Assembly (NCBI GenBank): GCA_027603065.1
Contig: JADGJP010000041.1
Span: forward strand, 149,900-213,899
Reading direction: 5' to 3'
DNA: 64,000 nucleotides
Source: Geranomyces variabilis
Taxonomy: Eukaryota > Chytridiomycota > Chytridiomycetes > Spizellomycetales > Powellomycetaceae
The notes under the pieces were generated by a model. It saw only the letters and a list, made by a program, of their open reading frames with translations, ran no database searches and was not told where the DNA came from. The position numbers and the translations under genes are program-made. Positions 13,301 through 25,091 of the stretch are shown here, in pieces; positions within the stretch are counted from its first letter, which is position 1; every line of letters begins with the position of its first letter.

Positions 13301-15115
13301 GAAAGTCGGCACTCTGACCTCAAGCCGACCAACTGGGTACAGCGAGACCGCCAAAGCGCTTGCTGGCGTGCAGCTGAAGCGGGTGCTCTTAGAATGGCGC
13401 ATGAACCCTCAAAAGAATACGGACGCGTCTGAAGCTCTTGAGGTCATTGTGGCAAATATCAAAACACTAGTCTGCCTCTCTCCAAGCGTTACCGTTCCGA
13501 TCGCCTTGGCGCATGCATCTGCGCACGCGGCTACGAGAATGCTTCACGGTCTCGGCGGAGTAGCGTACGAGTCGGCGTGGAGTGCGGCTTCAATTACGTT
13601 TTCGGACTTGCTTGCGGGTCTGGTGGGCGAAGGTGGATTTGATTTGATGTCGATAGCGGCGGTGTTGAGCGGGCTTGCAGCCCTGCGCATGGACAAGTCA
13701 GCAGAGCCAGGGGAAGAGCTCATGATTGCAGCTCTCGGATATCAGAGTGGACGATGCGCATGTTTGCGGCGCTCACAACTGGACGGTACTGCCGTTATGG
13801 AAAATGTCAAAGTCAAGATGCAAGATATGAGCGTGATCCTAGCGCAGGAGTTTGCGGCATGGATGGCAGGGTCAACGCATGACGCCGAATCCGAAGCTCC
13901 CTTGCTCCTGACGACACCCGAGGCCCATGATCTAATCATCGCTCCGCCTCAAGCATCTGCCATTGCCGCAACTACCGCGAAGGGGCAAGATCTTTACCGG
14001 TACCTATGCCATCTTGTCAGAATTGCGCAGCCCATGAGCGGCCCGCCAAGCAACGTCTTCGAGCTCACTACCCTCACGCGCATCCGACGCGTGCATATGT
14101 GTCTTGCAGAGCACGTTGGAGCGCCATATCTCCATGAACATTGCGTGCCGGACGCCGTGATTCCAAAAGCCGACTCGGTGATACCGCTTGTTCCTGGATC
14201 TCAAATACTGCCCGATGAGGTCACAGCTTTGTGTTGGAGCTCCCTGCAATTCACCTCCAATGCGATCACTACCAGAGATGCTACCGCGAGCACCTCCGTC
14301 ATTCTTATCAGCACTGCAAAACGCAAAGACGGTCCTCGCAGTGCCAAAAGGCAAAAGACACCGCCCGCGCCTGCAACAGCACAACGTCTCTCGGTTACGA
14401 GCTTGCGCAACAGCACTTCGGCCACACCCCCGCAGACAACAACGGTGACCACCCCACCTACTGCTCCGCCACCGCCACCCGTTCCTGCACCTCCCGTGGT
14501 CGTTCAAGTAGCTTTCCCCACCGCACAGCTGGTGACCATTCAGGAAATTTTAAAGAAAGTCAACCTGGTGCTTGACCTCGCCGACGACGATGAAGAATTT
14601 GGTGAAGAGGTACACGATATTTGGGAAAGCGTTATGAGCAACATTAGAACCGGATTTGGTTGTTCCGATGAGGTGAGTTAAATGCATTATTTTCTCACAG
14701 CGTTTCTAAAAAACGCGCCAAACATTTTTCTCATGGGCTAACGCAATATTGCTGCGATTTTTTCTCGTAGGAACTTCCGGCGCCACGCTTCTCCGAAAAA
14801 GCGCTGTCAATAATTGTTGAGCTTTTTGACGTGCCCGCAGCACCACCTCCGAACGCCAGCAAGTCGTTTGCGTTCCGAGCGACCGGATCGAAAAAGGAAG
14901 CCGAAATTAGCGCGGTGTACTCGTGGTTGGGCCGGCTTGCAGCGAGTCTCCACACTCATAGTCACAGTAATGAAACGGGCGAGCTGGACGAGTCAATTCC
15001 GTCACGACCAACTTCCAAATCAGTGCCGTCGACGCCTCGAACACCGCAAACTGCAAAGCTTTGGGAGCAGGAACGACCAGATTCGCAGGATTCCGGCGCA
15101 TCGCGCGCGCCATAG
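4310..15115 (+). CDS. CFAP54: CFAP54, cilia- and flagella-associated protein 54 (central apparatus)
   Basis: Five exons: 4310-5245, 5301-9670, 9747-12719, 12779-14672, 14771-15115. Phases close exactly on 3505 aa, near the size of animal CFAP54 (about 3100). CFAP54 is a component of the C1d projection of the axonemal central pair and is needed for normal flagellar beating. Evidence is the helical-repeat N-terminal region, and a fibronectin-III-like module at residues about 1175-1290 with PNHRYVLAVCAFDA and the following GxGIGETSRPIL motif, both characteristic of the family. Long alpha-helical repeats follow. Low-complexity Ser/Pro linkers occur near residues 1790-1910 and 2480-2570, and a Thr/Pro-rich stretch at 3270-3300. 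The start chosen (MSTSALQ) follows an in-frame Met at 4247. It is convergent with IQCH, another flagellar gene, with 162 bp between stops. Confidence 0.9.
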
Positions 15116-15277
15116 TTCACGGCCCTTTTACTTTGTGTATATTGCCAAATATTGGAGACAGTTCCATGAATATCTTGTTGTAATCATTATGAGATCCGGT
15201 AAATAAAAGCCAATCCTGTCAGATTTTTTGACAGGTCCGGAATGACTCATACCCGGGCCATGCAAACTCCAAGCGGT

Positions 15278-18200
15278 CTAAGCTTCCTCAAACAAATGAC
15301 TGACAACTTGTCGTACAACCGATCTCGAGCCCGCGGGAAGATGTTCCTGCAGCAGCTTTCCACGCGCAGATTGCGGCGTCTTATTCAGCTTCTTTGCAGG
15401 CTTCGGCGCGGCCTTGGGCGAGACCGACGCTGCCGACGCCCTCCTCCTCGCTGAAGGCACCGGCCCCATAAAATCACTTGCACGCATTGCAGCCGTCAGC
15501 GGCGGTGGCGATGGGGATCGAGCAGGGCGATCGTCCCTCTGCTCGTTCACGACACGCGGTTTGTGCATGATACCGCTACGGAGCACGTGCACGTTTTGCC
15601 ACACTCGCTGTTCACGCTCAGCTTGGTCAATCTCGTCCGTTATCCGTTCCATTATGCGCAGATATTCTGCTGTTTTCAAACCGCGCTGAATTCGTGGATT
15701 TTTGAACTTGAGCGTTGGTATAATTGGAGCATACTCTGGAATATTATTCCAGGATGGATTTCCGAGATGGAGATGTGATGACGGTATTGCGGAGAAGAGA
15801 ATTTCCACGTTCGTGTACGCAGGGACTTGGCCAACGCCGACGCTTTCCTCGGGCGACGGTTGCAATTCAGGTGCTGGGAACAGATATTTCTTTGCCCGTG
15901 CGAGACGCAGGTCGTTCAGGATGTCGTCGCTTGCCGAGAAAGCGCTCGTTAACACTTGCACAGCGATCTGCATTGCCAAATATCAGCAAGAGTGTCAAAA
16001 GCGTCCGTCGTATTGGGCTATTTCGAGACTGTGCTTTCCTTTAGAGAAGACATCTCTTCCTCGCCTCCTTGAGCACTGCGCAACTTTTCGTCAATAAGGT
16101 TCAGGTTCGAGAACGCTAGCTGTGCGCATTCACGCCAGTCAGCCGCCATGCACCTGCAGTTATTAACTATTAGCCGCATGCTTGCAACATTGTTGGCACA
16201 TCATTGCCCTTACATCATATCAATGTATGGTGCCTCCCGACGCGTGCTTATCCGCGGAAACAGCGTGCCAGTTTTCGTCTGTCAAAGGAAGTTTACGTCA
16301 GATTTTGCTCAGAATTACTCGCGTACCGCAGGACCTGCCTTATGATCGTACGAGGCCTCAGTGATAGCCACAAGGCCAGCCCATGACATAGCATCTAGCA
16401 TCACATGGCGAAGAGTGGGAAAATGAAGTCCAACGCGGTGGTATCGAGAAGGGGCTTTTGGGCGGCTGAGACGACTCTGATCAGCGGGTGAATGTTAATG
16501 GTACAATTGGTCCTCTTTCAGTTTTCAACGCCACATTTCCAGCGTACCTTGTCAACCCAGGGAATCTGATCTGTATATGCCAGTTCCCGGCGCTCGGGCT
16601 TTGAGGCCACGCTGGCGAAGCTGCCTTGGCTATAAAGTGTTCCCGTCGCCAACATGAACGTTTGCAGCCCACTGCATGAAGTTGAATAATCAGCAATAAT
16701 TCGCAAACCCTGCAATGAGTTCTTCGGGAGAGATTTCAGAGAGCAGAACACATCCAGGAAAGTGGGATATGCCAGAACTTACTCGGCTTTCGATGTGACT
16801 TCCAAGCGTGAATTCCACCGTCATAAAGCCAAACAATCCCACCTCCTTGTACGCGTGCTCAGCGACCGTACAAGCTTGCTGCTGGAGATCTATGCTGCTG
16901 CACGACTGCGCAGGGTACATCACGCACGTGGGGCCCAATGCACGTGGATTTTGTCTCTGGGTTGAATCGTAAGTTGATCTTCGCAAAATTTCCATTTGAG
17001 TGTCAACAATCAAGGCGTGCTTACCGTATCGTAGGCCTGGTCGCAGACTCCGATGGGGACAACAGAACCATCCGGCTCAACAAACATACAAGCTGTCGCA
17101 ATGGTGATTGCGGCGGATGAAGCTTCGGGGTCATTGTCATATAGCATTCCGCTGATCATGCACGGCACATCCGTGGCAATCGAAGGTACTTGTGCGGATG
17201 TGCGTTTCTCTGTTGTAATGGCAATTCTTAGCCAACTCCAGAACTCAATTATCGCATATGCGTGGCGGTACCGTGAAAATCCTGAAGCTTTCCGTCTGCA
17301 TATACCCCCCACACTGAAACGTTAGGGTGCTTCGCATGAAGCTGATTGAGTGTCGAGTACAGCGTTTCAGGTAATGTCTCTTGAGCTGCGCGGGTCTCAC
17401 ATCAGTTTTGCCGTCCTTTCGATGTTGCATTAGGCGCTCATTTGCTCACTCCACCTGGTGCAAACGGCACGCGTGCGGCTTCAAAGATACGCGTCTGAAT
17501 TGATAATGGGATATTACGCGGACTCGAAGGAAGCCGTGAAAGCGGAATGTTCAGGGTCTAGAAGAGCTATGGGATTTAGCTACAAACTCCCACAAAGCGG
17601 TAACAGTACAGCTCATTACCGAGCTCAGCTCGATCTCTGGCCGCTCTATATCTCCAGGTATAATTATGCAATTTCTTGTTTTTCCCAGGTCCGTCAATGT
17701 TTTCAAAGTCTTTGGAGAAGCAAGAATCCATGACGCTGGCGAACTTGGTGAGCAGAAAAGACTTGCGGATTCGGGTGTCAATATTGTGAGTCGACTGAGC
17801 TCCGAGGGAGGAAACGACAGTCCTAGAAAATATCGTTTGAGATTCTGAATAAAGAGGACATCTTTCGCATCTTCTGCACTCTTACCAATCAAAACGTCCA
17901 TTTGTTCACGAAGACCACGGTCGTTTGTTTGCACGACAAAGACGACTGAAACATCTAGGTCGTGCAATGCGAGAAGTCTGACAAACCGTTCAAGTTATTG
18001 CTATTAGGAAGCAAAGGCGCAAGCGCGCTGGTTTGCCTCATCTCGTGCCAGCCGTACCTTCCCAATTCTGCGACTTGATGTTCTGAACCTTGTAAACCTT
18101 CTTTATGCGCAAAGTGAATGTAAACCCTGAACGAAACAAATAAGAGTCAGTTTCCATCATGCGTTTCGGTAGCACGTTTCTCATGAGCGTACTTGCGAGT

Positions 18201-20351
18201 GCCTTTATAGGTCCTGTCCCACTCGCGTTTCATCTTCAGACCAAGCTTTTGACACCTGTCATAATGACCCTGTTCTCTACCCTGCGTGTCTGCGTCAGTC
18301 CGACTGCATTTCAAACGCAGTCATAAAAAACGACAAGCAGCAAACCTGAATGCGCGCTCGAAGAATTCGATGGGCGCTCATTCTTCGGTAAATCCAAAAC
18401 AGCTTGCGCGCTGCTTTGACCCGCGATATCTCATACTGATACCTGCGTCTGTTAATGTCTTATCGTTAACATGTTGACACCAAGTGATTTGAATCTCGCG
18501 GAACTCTTGAAATGCATACCTTGTTTTTACCATTCTCCACCACGACTGGATAACCATCGGCGCCGCTGACGGCTTGTGATATCGATGCTCAGGAATTGCA
18601 AGCAAATGCTCCACCTGCCACATTGCAGAAAGTTGAGAAAAAGAACTTTTTGCGGCCATCCTGTTCCAAAATATGCGGCGTACCTCTCGCTTGTTGACGA
18701 GGCACTCCAATAGATCCTCGCGGGAGACTGGCAGCACAAAGGGCCTGCTCAGCAGGTCAAAGACCTTGTTGCAACTGATTTGCGCCCAGTCGACTGGCCA
18801 TCACAACGAATTCCCCCATTTTAGCGCGCAATCTTAGGCCATTATGGAGACCTCGAAGCTGCACCATACTTTTGTAGTCGTGGCAGACTTCAACCAGAAG
18901 CTGAACGATGTAGGCTTTGCTCGCGGTCAGCGCTATCGTAGTTTCTTGAAACCAAGCATAACCTGGGGCTTCTTTGACCAGGGTTCCGTTGCTGATGATA
19001 ATTTGCCTGTCAATCTCGAGCGTGGATTCATCCACGGTAATGTCTGTGACTATCATTCGCCAAGGTAATAGAGTTGAGCGGTTTGTGTCGTGGCTTATTT
19101 CTGAGTTGCATGAGAACGAATACTTACGAGACTGCGGCGGTGTCTTCGGCACCGGTACCGCGACGCCGGCAACATTTTGTCTTTCCATGTCACCATCAGT
19201 GTCAAAGTTTGATGCCGGACATGGCTAGAAGATAGGACTATGTTAAAATCATAGCAGACTCGCCAAGTACGAGAGCAGATGCCGTACCCTGCCCAACACA
19301 ACGCTGCCTGAGTGGTCTGTTAGTAGCTGTTTCGGCGAAGGCATTTGACAAAATGCCCTGGTAACATCTGCTGTTGGTGGAATCCATTCTCGATGGATCA
19401 ATGGGTAGATTCCCTAAGTAAGATTAATCTCACCAGATGTAGTCAATGCGTCATGTGTCAACAGGTGTGCATACCTCTTGCCGAACAGCGTCCATATCAA
19501 TCATTGTCTCGTTTGGCATTAGCCGCCGCCGCTGAGCTGCTAATGACACATGGTATGGCGCAACGGAACCAGTCCGTGCAAGAACGTATTCCTGGGGATG
19601 GTGGGGTGGACGAGCCTGTACGGAAATGGGCTGAATCGCTCGACAAAAGGAATGAAAAATCGAGAAGAATTTGTAAAGAGTTATAGGAACCACTTACATG
19701 ATGGTTGGCAGAGCGAGAGGGCGATTTAACGGACGATCGCGGTCGGTCCTGCCTTTTTGGCCGGGACGTCTCTTGTGGGAAACGATCGCGCGGAGCACCA
19801 AAATCAACAACATTATCGACTGCAACAACGGCTGGGAGCAGCCGTTTATGTGTAGCGGATGGTACCCGCGAGGGCAATGCGCTTCCCCAAAGATCGCTGA
19901 CAGAAGCGTCCGCGTCGCCGTCCGACTGGTAAACGCAATGTTAGATAGTAAGAACTTCTTTAGGCCGGACCGCAACCAGTTGAGCTGTTCTTACATAATG
20001 TCCACTGTCTGGGAAACCGTCTAGCTCGAAATCAACAGCAAAGTGTTCTCCCGGGTCTCCAAGAGTTGTGCCTCTCAGATTCAGCGCCGCACGCGCGCTA
20101 GCCGCACGCGACGTCCAGGGACTGAAAACACTGTCTCTGCGTGTCTGCGCGGATGAAGATTTGGCTGATGGTGCGCGACTAAGTCCGGCAGATTTTGGTG
20201 GTGTCTCGGTTGAAAAGATGGCTGCTCCTCTGACAGCGCGACGGCTGGCCGGAGCAGAGGCGATGCGAGCGTTCGTGTGCCGGTGGGATTTTGGGCCATC
20301 AAGCGACGATGGCCAGACAGCGGCTGATTGAGGACGGTCCCTTACAGACAT
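15278..20351 (-). CDS. IQCH: IQCH-like flagellar protein (IQ motifs plus ATP-grasp-like domain)
   Basis: Twenty-one exons: 20351-19995, 19925-19698, 19630-19475, 19413-19288, 19224-19128, 19049-18870, 18793-18684, 18614-18520, 18442-18346, 18281-18193, 18126-18058, 17977-17620, 17557-17450, 17377-17272, 17209-17025, 16956-16783, 16709-16548, 16476-16327, 16278-16214, 16153-16030, 15967-15278. Phases agree throughout, giving about 1241 aa (vertebrate IQCH about 1030). IQ-type helices with VIQSWWRMVKTR and KAARKLFWIYRRM (residues about 430-480) should bind calmodulin-like proteins. Residues about 535-1012 match the IQCH ATP-grasp-like region (ILASPKTLKTL, FEAARVPFAPGG, MFVEPDGSVVPI, GLFGFMTVEF, KTGTLFP). 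The exon starting at 17377 could instead begin at 17385. The last junction uses a weak GTCTCG donor; if it is wrong, the gene stops near 16019 and the final 230 codons are a separate gene. The start is MSVRD; an in-frame Met lies at 20468. Confidence 0.82.
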
Positions 20352-21121
20352 ATTGGAAGGTGGTGTGTGTGTTGCTTGGGCAAACGGGACCACCGTGACA
20401 AGTCGGCGAGCTGTCGAAAAAGCCGGAATGCGCTGCCAAAGCTCGCGCGCTCCGTGACACACACCCATCTACACGTATAAATGTACAAACAAGCAAAATG
20501 AACAGCTCATGCGATCTTATGGGAGTCAGGCCTCAGGCCGGCGACGCCGAGATTGTTAAGGCGTTCGGCGAGGTTGCCCTTTCATTGACAGTTGTGCAGC
20601 GAAAAGGCGACAGACGACACCACCGCAGGTTTTGTATGCGGGACAAAGTTAACTGACTCTTCGAGAAGGCGGCAAGGATAAAGGAAGAATAGGCTTCTTC
20701 TTCGGCTTCTCCAATTCCTGCCGCCCAAGTCGCTCAAACTCGCCCCTCGGCCTCTGCCGCAAAAATTGACGAGTGGCGACAGCAGTGGATCGCGACACCG
20801 TACATTCATCCATGTCATTTTTCATCGGGCAGTGGTCGCTCATCAGTGGTCGGTCGGTCCCTTACGTAAGGAACTTCTGCTTACAGAATGGAAGGAAGCT
20901 CTGTGTCGCTCAGCGCGGGCGCGGGAGCTTCGCTAAATTTCGATTGCTAACAGATCGCCTGCGCTCTACCGTGGAGGACAATTGCTGCCTCCCATGGGCT
21001 CTACCCGGGTTCCGCCACGGTTCGCCGGTCACCAGCTGTGAGAAATTTGATTGAATTACATCTCTTCTTGCGTGGGGCGCGGTCGGTCTCTCCGTTTGCT
21101 TCCTACCCGCACTCCATTTCA
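20352..21121. other. Intergenic region IQCH / SSU72
   Basis: These 770 bp lie between the IQCH start and the SSU72 stop. No recognised gene. A minus-strand open frame at 20649-20843 (64 codons, charged and Lys/Arg/Pro-rich) looks somewhat protein-like but has no recognisable domain and no convincing continuation, so it is not called. No tRNA box pair was seen. Confidence 0.4.
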
Positions 21122-21991
21122 TTAATAAAAGCAGACGGTATGCATGACCTGCGCCTGGGTGCGAGTCCCAAAATCATCCAATATCCTATCGAGCTCTGCG
21201 TCCCGATCCGGTGATTGCGCAATCATATTGACTAACTGGAGAATCAGCTGCCCTCCCACCGCTGCTTCCTGGTGATTGTCCTGAATTTCAATGTTGATGA
21301 GATGCACAGGCCGATTTAGCTCTGATGTTCGATTATTAAGATCTTCCATAAGGGAAAACCAAGGTTAGGGACTTTCACATTTCGCACTCGAGATGCAGCG
21401 GTCGCTGCGTCATACCCTCGCATGCGGCATCGAAGCATCTTTCCTCGCAAGATATAACAATGTCGAAAATGTCGCGGGAGTCCTGCCACCGTTCCGGTGC
21501 TTGCTTTATGCCTCGATTCCGATCAAGCATGGACAGCAGGCCATTGGCGTGATATCTGTTCAGCCAAAGGAACGCTAGTTATCAGAATAGTTTACTTTTG
21601 AGATCAGGCTGTTCATAGACGGTAAAGTGGCTCGCCAGCGGCACTCACAAAGCCGAGTCCTTTTTGAGAAGGTCGTTGAACATGTCGTTGTACGGCATGC
21701 CAAACGAGTAGATATTTGGCTTATCGGCAGCAGGACCCGGAAGCCGGACCGCACTTCCCGTCCCATAAGAGGAGACTACATAGCCTGCCTTTCTGCAATG
21801 TAGCCGCAGATGCTTTTGGTTTAGAGTCAGGAACAAGAAGAAAAGAAAACGCGGCAGGTGCCAAACGCAGCGTAGCTTGCTTACTGAAGAACGTTATGAG
21901 CTTCCATACTCCGGTTCTGGTTGCTGGCACATATTACGGCAAGACGGAATGTTTGCGGGAATTGCGGCCGTGGTTGCTGTCGGGAAGTCAT
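21122..21991 (-). CDS. SSU72: SSU72, RNA polymerase II CTD phosphatase
   Basis: Four exons: 21991-21885, 21792-21649, 21555-21416, 21342-21122. Phases close on 203 aa, the usual family size (about 195-206). SSU72 removes phosphate from Ser5/Ser7 of the Pol II C-terminal repeats and works in the cleavage/polyadenylation machinery. The N-terminal [10 protein letters not shown] holds the catalytic CX5R loop (Cys21, Arg27), as in low-molecular-weight tyrosine phosphatase folds. Further family blocks are [41 protein letters not shown] and INIEIQDNH. The protein ends with HTVCFY, the invariant SSU72 C-terminus. It is divergent from the DNAJC9-like gene. Confidence 0.95.
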
Positions 21992-22519
21992 GGGGAGCTT
22001 GTGCGAGTTGCGAAATGGCCGGTGGAAAACCTGGTTGACAAGGCGATGATGATGGCCCGCGCCGTCCGGACAACTCGGACGACCCCACACACACGCGGCG
22101 CTCCCGCGCCCGGCCTTCCCTTTCCTCCACCATATTCCCTTTCCATCCCTAATAGGTCCGCGACGGAAGGATAGATGTTTTGTATTTCCTCTTTAATAAG
22201 ATAATTTAACATCTAACGGTTGCTGCGCGAAAGCGGGAAGAGGCCAGGCGGCAGAGGGTAAAGGAAGGCCGCCATTAAGCGCAGCCCCCTTATGTAATAA
22301 CACCAGCATTCACACCAGAGCTGCGCACAAGGCACTCCTTTTTTTCCGGCGGGCGGTGATTTACACATTCCCACCAGGCCGCTTAAAAAACCAAGGAAAG
22401 CAAGGTTTGGATGACTCATACCGTCGCGTCCGGCTCGTCCGGACGTCCAATAATATTATCACGAAGAGACGGGTCGCGACGTTTCCCCAATCTCCCATTG
22501 TCCAATACCAAAAGCAAAC
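21992..22519. promoter_or_regulatory. Divergent intergenic region SSU72 / DNAJC9-like
   Basis: These 528 bp lie between two start codons and should hold both promoters. A purine/pyrimidine-skewed stretch lies near 22080-22140. No TATA box or repeat stands out. Confidence 0.45.
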
Positions 22520-23701
22520 ATGGGCCGACGAAAGCAAAGACCAGCGCCAGTGGTTGCCGACAGCAGCAGCGATGACGGAGCGGATTCTCATCATGACTCG
22601 GGCAACGACAACGACGAGGAGGAGCCCATTCAGCCCGCAGAAATCGATCTCTACGCAGAATTCAACATCCCTCGAGATGCCTCCGAGGTATAGACCAACC
22701 CTTGATTTTGCAAAAGCGAGAGAGAAATTCTTCGATAAGGGGCCCCTCTGCTTAATTTTTTACCCTTTGCAAGGCCGACATCAAAAAAGCATATCGGCGC
22801 ATGTGTCTGCTCTACCACCCCGATAAGCTGTTGACAGCGACCGAGACCGAGCGGCTCGCGGCCACGGAAAAGTTTCAGCAAATTGCCGCTTGGTACGGGA
22901 TTCTCTCTGATCCTGCCAAACGAGCGCGCTACGACCAGACGGGCAGTCTTGACGAGCGAGGAATCGAATTTATGGACAAGGGAGACGCGACGTGGTACGA
23001 TTTTTTCAGAAACTTGTGGGGCGAGCTTACCCTCAAAGATATCGACGAGTACGCCAAGAAATACCATGGTAATGTCTGCAAAAGAATGGGTCTGAGAAGA
23101 ACTTCGTCGATATATGCTTTAGGGCTAACTGCCGGTTTTCCCGCGATCTTTGATAGGCTCTGATGAGGAGAAAAGGGACGTCTTGGACGCATTTGCCAAA
23201 ACAAAGGGCAATCTTCTCCGCGCGATCGATGAGCACATCCCGCTCTCGCACATTGACGAACTCCCACGGTACCGAGCCATCGTTCAGTCTGCGATGAATA
23301 ATAAGGAAATCCCACGCACGACGATCAAAGAAGACCCGCGGGAGCTGAAAAAACTGCGAGCAACAGCCGCGCGCGAGTTCACCATGCTGCAAAACGATCA
23401 AAAGGCTGAAGCGGAGAAGGCGAGTTCCGGCGCGTTGTCTCTGCTTGCGGGGCGTGCCGAGAAGCGCAAACAGGAATTTGGCGATATGATTGCGAATCTG
23501 ACGGAAAAGTACGTTAAGAACGGTTCGAAGCGAAAGGGAGGCAAGAGAAAACTCGCAGAGCCACCGCAAGAGCTTTCGGACGCCGATTTTGAGGCTTTTC
23601 AGCAAGGGTTGATGGAGGAGCGAGGGTGGAAGGTGCGAAATGCTGCTGAGGAGAAAAATAAGGCTACAGAGTCGGCGAAGAAGCGACGGCGAAAAGGGTA
23701 A
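22520..23701 (+). CDS. DNAJC9: DNAJC9-like J-domain co-chaperone
   Basis: Three exons: 22520-22687, 22774-23068, 23157-23701; 335 aa. A short acidic N-terminus (SSSDDG.., NDNDEEE) precedes a J domain at residues about 50-115. It includes IKKAYRRMCLLYHPDK with the HPD tripeptide that stimulates Hsp70 ATPase, and ends RARYDQTG. The following segment (WYDFFRNLWGELTLKDIDEYAKKYHGSDEEKRDV) has the spacing of DNAJC9, an H3-H4 histone co-chaperone. The C-terminal half is helical and ends in a basic stretch (KKRRRK) that looks like a nuclear localisation signal. It is longer than animal DNAJC9 (260 aa). Intron 1 interrupts just before the J domain. Family assignment is good; a histone-chaperone role is inferred from homology. 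Confidence 0.87.
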
Positions 23702-23718
23702 GGGCTGACGTGCTAGAA

Positions 23719-23912
23719 GCGCGCGCGCAAGGCAAGCCGCTGTATATAGAAAACTCCACGGAACTTGTAGGTCGCTTGATTCGCATGCAGATGAACCAAT
23801 ACACTGTTTGGAAGCGAAGCATTCTCGCGCCTCGCCCAGTCGCGCCGCCATCAAACAGCCGTATTGTCCAACTAACTGCCAAGCGTGAACATGATGCCCG
23901 AGTCCAGCACTA
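23719..23912 (+). pseudogene. Possible orphan exon or remnant with CFAP97/hemingway-like sequence
   Basis: Reading from 23719, the sequence encodes a segment beginning around KPLYIEN, then MQMNQYTVWKRSILAPRP, VAPPSNSRI and KREHDAR before a TAA at 23911-23913. The spacing (KPL..N, QY, RP.APP, EHxxR) resembles the short ciliary CFAP97/hemingway domain, in which a PP-containing turn precedes an E...R helix. No ATG precedes the conserved part; the first in-frame ATG is inside it. The only upstream acceptor-like TAG is about 20 nt after the DNAJC9 stop, too close for a normal intron. It may be a relic, an exon of an unmodelled gene, or chance. The family resemblance is from memory and weak. Confidence 0.25.
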
Positions 23913-23931
23913 AAGATTTGTATCTGACCCA

Positions 23932-23962
23932 GGTAAGGTGGCAACCTCACTGCCACCTTACC
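23932..23962. repeat. Perfect 12-bp inverted repeat with 7-nt loop
   Basis: GGTAAGGTGGCA is followed after ACCTCAC by its exact reverse complement. It lies just downstream of the exon-like segment at 23719-23912. As RNA it would form a 12-bp hairpin; function unknown. Confidence 0.85.
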
Positions 23963-25091
23963 GCTGCAAATTGCCGATGCCTGTCGCTTAGAAAGATGCA
24001 GCAGACCACACTCATGGTGGCATCAGGCTCCATGCTCACCCCCCCGTTATGCTGTAATACGAGATGTTAATGGAGTGGGACCTCATCACTGGAGGAAGTT
24101 CACAATCTCCCGTCAACCGTAAGCCAGGTGCACGGCCCCAAGATCACAGACCGCAGATCAGAACTCGTAACTTATCCGTAACGACGCTCGCGGACCGAGA
24201 TGTGATAGGTGGTTGCAGAGTACCAACCAGGGTCCAAGAACTTTTCTCTGACTGCGTTCTTGTTAACCAGGTCATGTTTTTTCGGCACAGGCGGCCAACC
24301 AGACGCCAAGATAAGCGCCCATCTGGAAAACCTTTGCGTATCGAGACCTCCGGTCAAAGCCACCCCCGGAGGGATGCGAAGTTAACCAACGCCCTGCCAA
24401 GTGTGGAAGGCCGTGGGCATTGTTGAATGCAGTAGCGGCAGCAGCCACGTGCCGTTGGGCGTCCACGCCGATGACATTGGTCCGAGCGCGGAAATCCCGC
24501 CGCTAACTGGTTTGGACACAAGAGGGGTGTGGGACGGCGCTGACAGCAACAGCCGCCCGACTGGACGCTCCAGACTCACCAGGCGCGATGGGCGCCAGGC
24601 GGCTTGCCGTCCTCTGCTCGTCCGTAGCGAAAGCTGTCAGCCCTCTCATCTGCCGCCTCTCTGTTATGCTCGGCGCTGTCTTCCTCCCCGCTTGGGGTGC
24701 GAAACCGGGGCCGCAAATGAAGTGCAGGGCTCTGCCTTCAAACTCCCGTATGCGAACGAATGGTCGGTAAAGCTCTCTCTTGTCTTCGCGTGAGCAAGGC
24801 GAGATCGAGGACCTGCGTCAGGTCCGTTGCGTACGGTATCGGCCTGTATCGAGAAGCGAAACCAGTTGGTGACGAGGGAAAAGCAGGCGCACGCCGCGGC
24901 TCCGCTCGCTCGTCCTTGACTTTTCCAGCCGCCCTCCTATTGCCGCCAGCTCTGGCGTACTCCGCACAAATATATCTCCCCCCTGCAAACGCAAGCTAGT
25001 TCGTCCTGTTCAACGGCGATCCGCTTGTTAGCCTTCCCTTCCTAGCTGTCGCATCTTTTGCGGCCGATTTTTGCCCAAAGTCCACGCCAAG

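Larger units (their letters stand above)
23702..25091. other. Intergenic region DNAJC9-like / AP-1 mu
   Basis: These 1390 bp contain no complete gene. They include a possible exon remnant (23719-23912) and a perfect inverted repeat (23932-23962), listed separately. Short frames on both strands at 24064-24600 are mutually overlapping and show no domain. The last 100 bp are the likely AP-1 mu promoter and leader. Confidence 0.45.

Noticed and set aside
23033-23956. Long minus-strand open frame of about 307 codons
   Set aside because: It lies opposite the DNAJC9-like exons, shows no domain and its composition mirrors the coding strand.
24064-24600. Possible gene on either strand in the gap before AP-1 mu
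   Set aside because: Frames overlap on both strands, lack splice structure and show no recognisable domain.
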